In this document: positions 20,767 through 30,856 of the stretch, in pieces | Layout: each line of letters opens with the position of its first letter | Position numbering within the stretch: position 1 is the stretch's first letter | Assembly: GCA_001970955.1 (NCBI GenBank) | Contig: MPUH01000213.1 | Coordinates: forward strand, 1-64,000 | From: Stentor coeruleus | Lineage: Eukaryota; Ciliophora; Heterotrichea; Heterotrichida; Stentoridae | Reading direction: 5' to 3' | DNA length: 64,000 nucleotides | Notes under the pieces: model-generated | What the model was told of the DNA's origin: nothing | Seen by the model: only the letters and a program-made list of their open reading frames with translations | The model's database searches: none | Translations under genes and position numbers: made by a program

Positions 20767-21254
20767 TTTTTTTAACATTACTTGAATATGATAATGAAAA
20801 TTTTTTATTTGTAAGAAATTGCTTAATATTTATGGCTTTGAGACGAATAGCTTTCAATCGCCTTTTTACTATCTTTAATATAAGAATCGCTTGTGATATA
20901 ATTCTAAAAGCNTATGAAGTTATGCAATTAAAGCTTTCAATCGCCTTTTTACTATCTTTAATATAAGAATCGCTTGTGATATAATTCTAAAAGCTTTATG
21001 ATTTCAGATTTAATAGTTCCTAAAGAAGAATCTTTATGTTTGATTGCATTAGAATTTTTATTTTAGTGGAATTTATTTTAAAAAATCAGAATAAGCTGAT
21101 ATTATTCTTATTACTAGCAGAGATTATCTATCTTTATTTTTTTATCATACTATTACTATAAATAAAAGATTAACTTATCTATTCTACATATAAAAAATAC
21201 ATTTATATAAATATAGATCACCACATAACTTTATGTTAATTTGATGTTTTGAAA
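20767..21254. other. Intergenic region with an assembly gap and a possible coding remnant
   Basis: About 490 bases. It contains the duplicated gap described separately. On the minus strand, pieces such as KHKDSSLGTIKSEIIKLLEL (near 21040-20950) and DSKKAIESYSSQSHKY (ending at 20823) look coding but lie in different frames. They may be the remains of a small gene, further confused by the gap. Confidence 0.3.
20849..20994. repeat. Assembly gap (N at 20912) with 63-bp duplicated flanks
   Basis: Bases 20849-20911 and 20932-20994 are identical. The first copy ends at the N and the second starts 19 bases after it. Confidence 0.9.
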
Positions 21255-22374
21255 CTAATTAAAAAGTTTACTATCTTTAATAAGTTCTTCAAATTCTAAT
21301 AGAGAATAATACTTATCTATCATCCGATAATATTCTTTTAATGTTTCTATGCTATACGCTGGAAGATTTGCTTGAAAGAAGAAAATTTTTATTCCCTTAT
21401 CGTCAGCAACAACCAAATCTCCTTGTTTTTTATCATAAATTATTTTTTTCACTGATCCTTCAAAACCGGTAAAACTTTGAATTTGGATTCCATCGCTTAA
21501 ATTATGTACATTAATGCAATTATGCGGTGGATAATAAGCTATAATATACTTATCATCATCAGTAATTAAAAATTGCTCAGGAATACAAGAGGTATCTCGA
21601 TTATAAGTTTCTTGTTGTTGAGTAGAAAGAGTTAGTTTGCTTATAAAATTATCATCAATCACGTAAACTATAGCTGGATAACTATAGGCAAAAGCATGCT
21701 TTAAAATATATCCTACAGGAAAAAAGTTTATTGGCTGTCTTTCCCTTAATGACCAAATTCGGATCCCATCAGGAGAAATTGTAATAAAATCTATGCAGGA
21801 ATTATAGAATTTTATGGCATTTATAGTAAGTGCTGAGCCTGCATGATTCAAAATCCACCTGTATTTATCAATAAAAATTTTTTGTTTGTCTTTAATACTT
21901 GCAAACTCAGAAGAAAAAACCTCACAGAAATCATTTGAGCATTCATCTTTTATCTGTAAAATGCTATAGTCTAAGCATATCTGATTTTGTATGATTGGAA
22001 GCATTTGTTGATCGGGTATATTTAAGTTATCTGATGAGTATTCAACCTTTGGAGGGTTGGGAAGCCATAATAAAATGCAAATCGCTAAAATACTTAGGCA
22101 TATAAAGGAAATGATAGCAACTTTAAGTTTGATGTTATTTTTCTTTATCATTTCTTTTTGTTCTTTATTTTCTGAATCATTTTTTCCTTTTATTTCAAGT
22201 TGCTTTAAAGGCGATTTGCTAATGGTTTCTGATTTTTTTTTCTTCTTTTGTTGATATATTTGTTTGCAAATTTCTGAAATTTCCTGATGAAAATATTTTT
22301 TTTGGGCATGGGGTTAAGCTCATGACGTTCTCGGTGGAGATTGAGAGAAAAACGTCATCGTTATTGTTTGACAT
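21255..22374 (-). CDS. Single-pass membrane protein with WD/propeller-like lumenal part; frame broken at a T8 run
   Basis: The clean frame runs from ATG 22151 to the stop at 21255 (298 residues): IISFICLSILAICILLWL is a membrane helix, followed by ~260 residues with short beta-propeller-like blocks (GIRIWSLRERQPINFFPVG, NVHNLSDGIQIQSFTG, GDLVVADDKGIKIFFF). The same frame stays open upstream to about 22312 and is rich in Lys and Gln. A second frame begins at ATG 22374 (MSNNNDDVFLSIST) and reads to PCPKK. The two meet at a run of eight T (22296-22303). One extra base there would make a single protein of about 370 residues. So either the sequence has a homopolymer error or the gene is newly broken. 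Function unknown. Confidence 0.6.
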
Positions 22375-22810
22375 ATTATTTATAGAAGAATTGAAAACTA
22401 ATAATTAATATCATATATTAAAATCTTGATTGAATATAAGAATTTTATGTAAAATTATTAGAAACTTATGATTTAATATTTTCTATCATTTAAGATTATT
22501 AATCATTCCCAAAATTATCAATCAATAATATTAGAAAGAAGTATTTATTAATAACTAAATTCCAAAATTTAAAATGTGTTTATAAACATCTTATCTTTCC
22601 ATTAATTTCATTATAAAAAATCTACAACTTCTAAACTAAAATTTTTATTAAAAATCAAACCTAAAAAGCCGTTATATAAAACATCATAAATCTTATCACC
22701 ATAAAAATCATAACTAATCTTCAATAACAATACACACAAAAAATTCTAACAATTATTCAGAAATTGTAAGTATCTAAACAATAAAAAAAACTATATAATC
22801 CCAATATTAA
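22375..22810. other. Intergenic region between two divergent genes
   Basis: About 435 AT-rich bases between two divergent start codons. The 3' half is strongly G-poor on the plus strand (22561-22800), the usual look of a 5' flank in this window. No other feature seen. Confidence 0.45.
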
Positions 22811-24910
22811 ATGGAAAATTTGGATGCATCCGATGTAAATCAAGAAGATTTAATGAGTCTTAGTCACGCTATAAAAGAGTACCAAGGCACTATAGATAAA
22901 TGCAAATCCCAAATAACACTTTCAAATTATCACAAACATTATAAGAAAAAAGTAAAAACTCGATGTGCTGTTATGCGTGAACATTCATTAGCTCGATCAC
23001 AACAGCTTATACGTCCAGGTATAGGCACAGATCATAACTTTAACATATATACTTTCCTTAGCAAAAAAACAAAAAACAAGAAGATTTTTCTTCCAATAAT
23101 AGACACACTAATTTTCATAGGCTCAACTGATGAAACTATCTATATAAGAAATGATGAAAAAGGTATTATAATACAAACAAAAGGTGATGAAGCATTTTCT
23201 GAGTTTTATCACAAACTTGAGACAAATCGATATTTTGGCCAACCTTTATGTATTTACAAGTCATCAGATAGCAAAAACATGCTTTTTGATAATCTTTTGA
23301 GTTTATATGATTATCTTGGTGAAACCCCACACCATGATTGTATTATTCAACGTTTTGTAAGCAATACAAATGATCATATGAGCATGTTAAGAGTTCATTG
23401 GAAGCAGAATTCGAAACTTAAAGCTTATTTGATAGGGAATAAAAAGAAAATCTACTCCTCAAACACTAGCAATTTAAAATCCCGCACTCAGTCTACAACA
23501 AAATTTCTTCAGTCTACAGAGGCCAGTTCACAAAATGCTCAGAAAACTATACAATCTAATGAAGCTTTATTAAGCCATGCCCATAAAATTATTGAAATGC
23601 ATAAAATAAGTAGATTTCGTAGATTTTCTGTTATTACCTTAACACATGAAGATGCTTTTAGTCCTCTTGATGAAATGTATTGTTCTATAGAAAATGAGCC
23701 TTTTAAATCTGTTACCCCAGTTAATTCTTTAGCTGACAATATCTCTTCTAAATGCTATAAACCATGGAATAATAAATATGAAGGGGATATTTGTGCTGTA
23801 CAAGAAGAACTTGCACAAAAATACTTAATAACAGGGCGTAACCCAAAAAACTCTTACGTTATTAGCCTAAGGCAAATCGACAAAGACTTGCAAAAAATAG
23901 TCTCTGAAATTGTGTCTATGTTCAATTGCGATTTCGGAAAAGGTAAGAAAAAAATCAGTGAAATAACTTTAGATTTTATGCGAGATGGGAAACAATGGGT
24001 ATTAATAAAATGTGATAAACTTTTAATAAATGAAGATCAAACAACTTTTAATGAAGTTATGAATACAAATACAAAACATATGCTGAATTCATTTATATCT
24101 TTAAACCATGGGAATATGCATGGAGTATTTACTTTACCAATAAATATTTTACCTTCAAAACGTGAAGAGACACCTTTGCTACATAAAAGAACTATCTCAA
24201 ATGTGGGGAAAATCAGGCCAATAAAAAAAACAGAAAAAAAAGTTAGAAATACAATGCAAAGCATAGAAGAAAGTTTTACAAAAATTGTAGATAAAATTCC
24301 TGAAAACGATCCAATAAAATTCGATCATGCAAAGCCAAATATTATTGAAAATTATGAACTTTGTTATCCTTCATATGCAACAGGTCTAAAACTTCTTGAT
24401 AAAAAAAACGGTAAACCATATTCACAATTTTTTCAAATAGAACCAGCAAAATTAATTGATTTAAAACCAATAATCAAAGATTATAATTCTATGATGATTC
24501 ATGTCCGAAGAGTAAATCTTAAAAATAAAAAACCACTTGATGAACAATATGGTGGAGAAGTATTTTGGAAACGTATAATAAAACAATTTTATGATAAGCT
24601 TCTCTCTTATGAATTAGTAGGAAAATATCTAATAAAACATACAAAATCGTCTTTTGATGGAATGTTTTGTAAAGGACTGAATATGATTTTTAACTCAGAA
24701 ATCAGCTTAGACTTTAGAAGACTTGTAAGACAAAAACATAAAAACCTAAATGTGGGCGAGGATATTTTCAAATTATTTTGTCGAAGCTTCCTTAGTGTAT
24801 TAAAAGAAAATGGGGTAGAAGGACAAGATGTTGAGATAATCCAAGATAACCTAAATTCATTTGCTAAAGCTATAGTTTGCAATAAGAAAAAATCTGAAAA
24901 ATGTGGGTAA
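22811..24910 (+). CDS. 699-residue protein ending in a truncated-globin-like domain
   Basis: One frame from ATG 22811. Residues ~575-690 read like a group 1 truncated hemoglobin: YGGEVFWKRIIKQFYDKLLS matches the family's opening Gly-Gly and B-helix Tyr, FDGMFCKGLNMIF covers the middle, and RQKHKNLNVGEDIF places a His at residue 643, the position of the haem-binding proximal His, before LFCRSFLSVLKENGVE. Earlier parts are unfamiliar. Residues ~60-250 include an ordered region (RFVSNTNDHMSMLRVHWKQN), and ~380-420 has ITLDFMRDGKQWVLIKCDKL, a block of the 'DFMRDxxxxWxLIxC' kind. If haem binds, an oxygen or NO sensor would fit; this is inference. The next gene starts 54 bases downstream. Confidence 0.7.
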   Translation: MENLDASDVNQEDLMSLSHAIKEYQGTIDKCKSQITLSNYHKHYKKKVKTRCAVMREHSLARSQQLIRPGIGTDHNFNIYTFLSKKTKNKKIFLPIIDTLIFIGSTDETIYIRNDEKGIIIQTKGDEAFSEFYHKLETNRYFGQPLCIYKSSDSKNMLFDNLLSLYDYLGETPHHDCIIQRFVSNTNDHMSMLRVHWKQNSKLKAYLIGNKKKIYSSNTSNLKSRTQSTTKFLQSTEASSQNAQKTIQSNEALLSHAHKIIEMHKISRFRRFSVITLTHEDAFSPLDEMYCSIENEPFKSVTPVNSLADNISSKCYKPWNNKYEGDICAVQEELAQKYLITGRNPKNSYVISLRQIDKDLQKIVSEIVSMFNCDFGKGKKKISEITLDFMRDGKQWVLIKCDKLLINEDQTTFNEVMNTNTKHMLNSFISLNHGNMHGVFTLPINILPSKREETPLLHKRTISNVGKIRPIKKTEKKVRNTMQSIEESFTKIVDKIPENDPIKFDHAKPNIIENYELCYPSYATGLKLLDKKNGKPYSQFFQIEPAKLIDLKPIIKDYNSMMIHVRRVNLKNKKPLDEQYGGEVFWKRIIKQFYDKLLSYELVGKYLIKHTKSSFDGMFCKGLNMIFNSEISLDFRRLVRQKHKNLNVGEDIFKLFCRSFLSVLKENGVEGQDVEIIQDNLNSFAKAIVCNKKKSEKCG

Positions 24911-24963
24911 AATGAGCAAATTAGTATGAAAATACAATTTTAAAATGAATTTGTTTAATATAA

Positions 24964-25824
24964 ATGGATTATCAAAAAAGGCTTACAAAAATTCTCATGA
25001 AGCCAGGGAACTTGTCATGTGCTGATTGTGATAGTAAAAATCCTAGATGGGCTAGTATATCCCTTGGGGTTTTTGTATGTATAAGATGTTGTGGTGTTCA
25101 TCGGGGTTTGGGAACTCATATTTCCAAGATGAAATCCACAACTTTGGATAAGTGGACAGGAGAAATGCTGATGATATTTGAAAGAATAGATAATATAATT
25201 GCCAATAAATACTGGGAAGCCCGGCTACCTTCAACCTACTCTAAGCCTGTAGAAGGAAGCTCGCCTTCTGTTGTTGAAAATTTTATTAGAGAAAAATACG
25301 ATAGAAAACTGTGGAGAAATGAAGGACCAGGTCCAGCATCAAGTTCTTTTAATACTATAGAAGTAGCTTCAGTTCAAAATAACAGTTTGTTATCTGTAAC
25401 TCAGTCATATTATAAATCTCTTCCAAAGCCTCAAACTTTTACTACAGATTTACTCTCAGATCCTATCTTTGAGTTAAAAAAGCCTTCTTCGCCACAGTTT
25501 ATATCAGACATAGACATATTCTCTAATATATCTATTACTAAACCTATAGAAAATAAACCACCTTCTCAAGTTCCTGAGTTCTTATCTTTTACCCCATTGT
25601 CCTTTACTCCAATTCCTGAACTCAATTCATCCCTTAATCTTTCAACCAAGAATAATAATGAAAAAAATGACAAGATCAACCAAGTTATGTCAATGTACTC
25701 GAAAGCCCAAAATCCTCCCCCTACACAAAACCCCACAAATCAAAACATCACAAAATTCCAGCCACTTGGAGCTTTAGCCGCACAGAATTTTTTCAAAATG
25801 TCAGGGAATTCTTTAATTCTTTAA
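24964..25824 (+). CDS. ArfGAP of the SMAP/AGD5 type
   Basis: 286 residues from ATG 24964. The first ~120 residues form an ArfGAP zinc finger: CADC and CIRC supply the four Cys ligands with the usual 16-residue spacing, WASISLGVFVCIRCCGVHR carries the conserved Trp and the Arg finger, and IANKYWEARLP plus VENFIREKYDRKLW are typical of SMAP proteins. These stimulate GTP hydrolysis on Arf GTPases at endosomes and the Golgi. The C-terminal half is disordered and rich in Pro, Ser and Asn, with DLLSDPIFEL and repeated FTP or FLS motifs that may bind clathrin or adaptors. It could oppose an Arf exchange factor, for which the Sec7 protein at 32127 is a partial candidate. Confidence 0.92.
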   Translation: MDYQKRLTKILMKPGNLSCADCDSKNPRWASISLGVFVCIRCCGVHRGLGTHISKMKSTTLDKWTGEMLMIFERIDNIIANKYWEARLPSTYSKPVEGSSPSVVENFIREKYDRKLWRNEGPGPASSSFNTIEVASVQNNSLLSVTQSYYKSLPKPQTFTTDLLSDPIFELKKPSSPQFISDIDIFSNISITKPIENKPPSQVPEFLSFTPLSFTPIPELNSSLNLSTKNNNEKNDKINQVMSMYSKAQNPPPTQNPTNQNITKFQPLGALAAQNFFKMSGNSLIL

Positions 25825-25845
25825 GCTAATTTCTATTAAGCTAAT

Positions 25846-26964
25846 CTACCATATAGCTTCCTTGATTGTAATTCCGATTTTGTCTAATATTTTTTCTCTA
25901 TAATAAAGATAAATAGCTGCGGTGACTATAAACAATGCACAAGTAAACTGAATATCGAATTGAAACTCAAACATGAAAACACTTAAAATCGCAGAAAGGA
26001 ACATGGATATAGTAAAAGCTATAACATAAACAATATTATCCAAATACTTGAAAATAAAAGAAAGACTGATTCCCATAGCAGCTTGAGAAATAAGTACATG
26101 AACAGCACTAGCATCAAAGCCACTAAAAAGCCCATTATTCATCAAATGATCAGAATCTGAATATAAAAGCCATAAACAGTTAATAATGATCCCATAAACA
26201 TAAAGGACAATGTTTTGGAAAAAAATACTAAGCTGTTGAGTTTTTTTATAGTTAATCTCTGTATAAATGCTTGAACTTGAACTAGTAACACACATAATTA
26301 CGCTTGCTATTAAGCCATAAAATCCATTTTCTCCTTGTTTGACTTCAGTTTTACCATTTGGACTAGATAAAATCGCCCCAGAAGTTAGCATCATCAAAGC
26401 AAGCCATTGTAAATCAGTTTGTGGCCTTTTCATAATAAATCTGTAAAGAACCCCTGCAGTCATTATCCTAATGTTCCCAAAAACATGGAAAAGGGCTGGA
26501 TTGATAAAGGAAATACCTACATAAACCATTGTATTAGCGATACCATAAAGTATTGATGGGACAATGAAATGTAAAGACTGACGGAAAGGAAGATTGTAAA
26601 GGTAAATTCGATCATTTGATGGAGTTGAGAAATATTGACATGTAAAAGCGCAGATACAAAAAGCGAGTTTGGATAATTCGACTAGAATGACCATAGTTGT
26701 TTTGTTATATGAATAAGTACCATCTGGCTTTTTTGACATACCTACAGCAATTGGTTGCCAGGTTTTCATACCTATTGCTATAGCTAGGATAAGAAAGTAT
26801 TTAAAATTTGAGATCTCAGTTTTTTTTGGCAGGATTCTGTCGATTTTGGATTTGTCTTCTGAATCCTCAGTTTCTACTTTGATTGTAATTTCTTCTTCTT
26901 TAATCCTATTTTTCATTATTGGATCATAGAAATATGAGATGTCTTCATGTTGGACTTTTTTCAT
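25846..26964 (-). CDS. Nucleotide-sugar transporter (SLC35A-like)
   Basis: 372 residues from ATG 26964, with about ten membrane helices. Golgi carriers of this family exchange UDP- or CMP-sugars for the nucleoside monophosphate. Family marks are VILVELSKLAFCIC, NTMVYVGISFINPALFHVFG, NIRIMTAGVLYRFIMKRP (the conserved 'KILTTA' type region), QWLALMMLTSGAIL and, near the end, YLDNIVYVIAFTISMFLSAI. The N-terminal ~50 residues are cytosolic and charged. The exact sugar cannot be told. It is convergent with the ArfGAP gene with 21 bases between stop codons, so their 3' ends must overlap or nearly so. Confidence 0.88.
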   Translation of the reverse strand: MKKVQHEDISYFYDPIMKNRIKEEEITIKVETEDSEDKSKIDRILPKKTEISNFKYFLILAIAIGMKTWQPIAVGMSKKPDGTYSYNKTTMVILVELSKLAFCICAFTCQYFSTPSNDRIYLYNLPFRQSLHFIVPSILYGIANTMVYVGISFINPALFHVFGNIRIMTAGVLYRFIMKRPQTDLQWLALMMLTSGAILSSPNGKTEVKQGENGFYGLIASVIMCVTSSSSSIYTEINYKKTQQLSIFFQNIVLYVYGIIINCLWLLYSDSDHLMNNGLFSGFDASAVHVLISQAAMGISLSFIFKYLDNIVYVIAFTISMFLSAILSVFMFEFQFDIQFTCALFIVTAAIYLYYREKILDKIGITIKEAIW

Positions 26965-27796
26965 TTTTCTTTACAAATGCAAAAGTTAAGGTTTTTTTAT
27001 GTGCCTGTGAATTTAAGGGATTTTGAATGATACTTATAGAGTTAAGGTTTTTGGTTAAATTGTAGTTAAGATATTTTGATCGGTTGATGATTGATTTGAT
27101 TATTTTAGTTGAAAATTGCAATAATATTATGGGTATAATAAATATTTTCTTTTGAGTTTTAGTAGGGATGATTTCTAGTTATGGATATGCATTAAATTGT
27201 TTTACGTTGAAAGTTGATTATATTGATAAATATTATATGTTGCAGAAGGTAATAAAAAAAATTAGCAAAATTTACGCGAAAATTATCAATGGTAACAATA
27301 ATAAAACTATTAGATATTATTTTGGAACAGAAGATTTAAAGAGTTTTAAATATAAAATATATTATAATAATAGAAGCTACTTTTGTTGTATTTTTCACTT
27401 CTAGAGATATTTGGAATATCAATTTATAACATTTAAAACAAAGACTTAAGCATTCATAAAAACACACTGAAGCACAAGGAAGCTTATTTTTATTTTTATT
27501 TTAAAGGAACCATTTTATAACATTAGGCTAGTTTAGGTCATGAAATCTTAAATTCTATCTTAAAACATTTGCAAAAATCTTAGTAGCTGGCACGGAGCTA
27601 AAGGATATTTATGATATATTTAGAAATATTATATTTAAAAATTTGATAAGAGGATAAGGGCAGTTAAAAAAATACAAAAACATTTTATAAGAACAATTTA
27701 TAATATTTCATCCGATATCTAGCACTTTGCATTTATCTCTATTCAAAATTCTAATTTTTTAACCATATTAAATGTAATCATGCTAAATTTAAGATT
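26965..27796. other. Intergenic region without supported genes
   Basis: About 830 very AT-rich bases. A 78-codon frame at 27168-27404 is made mostly of AT-rich codons (Lys, Ile, Tyr, Asn) and shows no motif, so I do not call it. No RNA gene or repeat seen. Confidence 0.45.
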
Positions 27797-29716
27797 TTAC
27801 TCTTTCTTCTCCTTATTTGCATCTTCTTCCTTGTTCTCCTCAGGTTTAGGCTCTTCAGTCTTAGCTTGTCCCTGGTAAATGCTCTTGCCAATCTCTAAAG
27901 AAACAGTCTTAACTTTCTCAATTCCTTGTTTCATTCCTTCAATATCATCACTAGCCATCTTCTCTTTCAATTCACTAATAGCCTGATTTAAGTCATTTTT
28001 AACATTTTCAGGAACTCTATCTTTATGTTCATGCATAGTCTTTTCAATGTTATAAATAGTATTATCTGCTTCATTCTTTGTATCAATAGCACTGCGTTTC
28101 TTCTCATCCTCAGCTTTAAGTCTTTCAGCTTCTTTAACCATTTTTTCAATATCTGCTTTGCTAAGTCCTCCTGAAGATTGGACAGTGATACTTGTGTCCT
28201 TACCAGTAGCCTTATCTTTAGCATTAACATGGACAAGTCCATTAGCATCAATATCAAAAGTGACTTCAATCTGTGGCATTCCTCTTGGTGAAGGAGGGAT
28301 TCCACTAAGATCGAAATTCCCTAAAAGCTTATTATCAGTAGCCATTTCTCTTTCTCCCTGAAGAACTTTGATTGTAACCGAAGGTTGATTATCAGCAGCA
28401 GTTGAAAATACTTGAGATTTTCTTGTTGGGATTGTTGTGTTTCTATTAATAATCCTTGTAAACACACCTCCAAGAGTCTCAATACCTAATGATAATGGGG
28501 TTACATCTAACAACACTATTCCACCCATTTCTCCTTGAAGTACTCCTGCTTGGATTGCAGCTCCAACAGCTACAGCTTCATCTGGATTAACACTTTTATT
28601 AGGGTTTTTACCATATAAATTCTTGACGAATTCTTGAACTTTAGGAACTCTTGACATGCCACCGACAAGGATGACTTCTTGGATTTCATTTTTTGTAAGA
28701 CCTGAATCTTTTAAACATTGTTCACATGGTTTTTTGGTTTTTTCAATCAAATGTTCTGTGAGTTGTTCTAGTTTAGCTCTGGTCAATTTAATATTCATGT
28801 GCTTTGGACCTGACTTATCAGCTGTTATGTAAGGTTGATTAATTTGAGTCATTGTGCTTGATGAGAGCTCGATTTTAGCTTTCTCAGCTGCTTCACGGAC
28901 TCTTTGAATGGCAGTTTTATCGAATTTCAAGTCAATGCCGGTTTCTTTTTTGAACTCATCGATTAGATAGTTCTGAAGGACATTGTCGAAATCCTCACCA
29001 CCCAATGATGTATCACCATTTGTTGATTTTACTTCAAAGACTCCTTGAGAAATTTCGAGAATCGATATATCGAAAGTACCTCCACCAAGGTCGAAAACTG
29101 CGATAATTTTGTTTTCAGTCTTGTCCAGACCATAAGCTAGAGCTGCTGCTGTTGGTTCATTTATAATTCTTTCAACTTCAAGTCCTGCAATTTGTCCTGC
29201 ATCCTTTGTTGCTTGTCTTTGAGAATCGTTAAAGTATGCCGGGACCGTAATCACAGCTTTTTTTACCTGGCCACCCAGGTAAGCTTCTGCAGTTTCCTTC
29301 ATTTTTGTAAGGACGAAAGCACCGATTTGGCTTGGGCTATACTTCTTACCTTGAGCTTCCATCCAAGCATCTCCATTTGATGCTTTTACAATCTTATAGG
29401 CCAGAGTTTTCAAATCCTTCTGAGTCATTGGGTCATCATATCTCCTTCCAATCAATCTCTTTGTCGCATATAAAGTGTTTTCTGGATTAGTTACTGCTTG
29501 TCTTTTGGCTGCAATTCCTACCAAACGTTCACCTTCTGCTGTGAAAGCTACGACTGATGGAGTAGTTCTCATGCCTTCTGAGTTTTCAATAACTTTTGGC
29601 TGGCCTCCTTCAAGAACTGCCACACATGAGTTTGTTGTGCCTAAATCTATTCCGATTGCTTTGGAAAAGTTTCTAGACAACACACTTCTTCTCATATGTG
29701 AAACTAGCCTTAACAT
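27797..29716 (-). CDS. HSPA9: Mitochondrial Hsp70 (mortalin / Ssc1 / DnaK type)
   Basis: 639 residues, intronless, from ATG 29716. The presequence [20 protein letters not shown] is basic and hydroxylated, as in mitochondrial import signals. Nucleotide-binding motifs: [58 protein letters not shown] and [18 protein letters not shown]. The DnaK-like stretch [20 protein letters not shown] and the substrate-domain sequence [20 protein letters not shown] set it apart from cytosolic Hsp70, and there is no EEVD tail; it ends Lys/Glu-rich. It drives protein import through TIM23 and matrix folding, with a J-protein and GrpE. Confidence 0.97.
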   Translation of the reverse strand: MLRLVSHMRRSVLSRNFSKAIGIDLGTTNSCVAVLEGGQPKVIENSEGMRTTPSVVAFTAEGERLVGIAAKRQAVTNPENTLYATKRLIGRRYDDPMTQKDLKTLAYKIVKASNGDAWMEAQGKKYSPSQIGAFVLTKMKETAEAYLGGQVKKAVITVPAYFNDSQRQATKDAGQIAGLEVERIINEPTAAALAYGLDKTENKIIAVFDLGGGTFDISILEISQGVFEVKSTNGDTSLGGEDFDNVLQNYLIDEFKKETGIDLKFDKTAIQRVREAAEKAKIELSSSTMTQINQPYITADKSGPKHMNIKLTRAKLEQLTEHLIEKTKKPCEQCLKDSGLTKNEIQEVILVGGMSRVPKVQEFVKNLYGKNPNKSVNPDEAVAVGAAIQAGVLQGEMGGIVLLDVTPLSLGIETLGGVFTRIINRNTTIPTRKSQVFSTAADNQPSVTIKVLQGEREMATDNKLLGNFDLSGIPPSPRGMPQIEVTFDIDANGLVHVNAKDKATGKDTSITVQSSGGLSKADIEKMVKEAERLKAEDEKKRSAIDTKNEADNTIYNIEKTMHEHKDRVPENVKNDLNQAISELKEKMASDDIEGMKQGIEKVKTVSLEIGKSIYQGQAKTEEPKPEENKEEDANKEKKE

Positions 29717-30183
29717 TTATTACTAAAATGTCTGGTTTAAAATAAGTCGCTTGCTTTTAGTAATGGAATATCAAATATGATTATTTGATAAATAAATACT
29801 CCAACCTGTTAGAAAAAAGTAAAAATTGTTTGGTTTTTTTATTTTTCAGTTGGCCATTCTCTATTTTTATTATGGATAATATGTTAAGGGCTTATAAGGA
29901 ACAAATAGATAAGAGCAAAATAATTTAGTTTAATCATCAGTGATACATGAATTTAAAGATATCAAACCTAAATAAGTAAATTTATAAAGCTAATAGTAAT
30001 ATAGTTGTATCTAATCTTTTTCACTTGGCTAAAGTGACAAATTTTCTTATATATTCCATGCATATTTCCAAATTCTAAATTTCTGACAATATATTATTTC
30101 TAACATAGTCTTGTATAATGTGTTTTCAAATATCAAATTTAATTTAATCATAAAGGTTATAAGCAATCAATTTAGAAATTATA
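29717..30183. other. Intergenic region
   Basis: About 470 AT-rich bases between divergent genes. No feature recognised. Confidence 0.45.
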
Positions 30184-30393
30184 ATGGATCTTCAACGAAA
30201 GCTTTTAAATCCAGTTTCTTCTCAAACTCAAGTTGTTTCTCACAATACAATACAGAGCTTAGAAAAGAAAGATGTTAATTCAAAAGCTCTAATAAGAACC
30301 TTAGAATCGATTGGGGATAAAAAAAATCTAAATCTCTCTTCATCTTTTCTAGGAGAAAAGGTATACAAATTTTATATCAGCCAGGTAAGTTGA
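30184..30393 (+). CDS. Possible 69-residue protein
   Basis: From ATG 30184 (MDLQRKLLNPVSSQTQVV) to TGA. Composition is polar and protein-like (SLEKKDVNSKALIRTLESIG), unlike the Lys/Ile/Tyr/Asn bias of chance frames here. The last ten residues follow a gtata sequence that could be a splice site, but no 15- or 16-base intron fits. No family recognised. It could be a small gene or the first part of a degraded one. Confidence 0.35.
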   Translation: MDLQRKLLNPVSSQTQVVSHNTIQSLEKKDVNSKALIRTLESIGDKKNLNLSSSFLGEKVYKFYISQVS

Positions 30394-30856
30394 ATCGCAC
30401 TGAATTATAATTAAAAATTTATATCATTAGAAGCAAAAACCTTGAAATAAAAATTTGAGACTTAGAAGCAAATGAAGCATAAAAAATTATATGAAAAAAA
30501 CTCAAGTTTTGTTAGTTTATAATTTATTTATAAACATTTCTCTTGATGAAGAAAGGATATGTCTAAAGAAACATACAAAAGTAGTGGTTAGCATTCAGTA
30601 AAGATAATTTTTATCTTAATAATATTTTAGAAGATTTAAAATTTTGTATGTGGGAAATCGCTGGTGAGTTGTTTTCCAGTTTTTCATATTAAAATGCCTA
30701 ATTTAATAAATACCAGAATATCCAAAAGCCCATCCTAAATTATATTTATTAATCATCACCTTCATAAAACTAAATCAAACTCAAATCTACAGGAATAAAT
30801 TCATCATTTTTTCAATAAAAACAAACCCAGCAGCTTCTTTAAATCTATTAAAAATA
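30394..30856. other. Intergenic, G-poor 5' flank of the next gene
   Basis: About 460 bases. In 30721-30780 I count 1 G against 15 C, a strong example of the C-rich, G-poor leaders seen before genes in this window. No other feature. Confidence 0.55.

Noticed and set aside
27168-27404. 78-codon frame starting ATG
   Set aside because: AT-rich codons only (Lys, Ile, Tyr, Asn), no motif, no conserved context; expected by chance in this composition.
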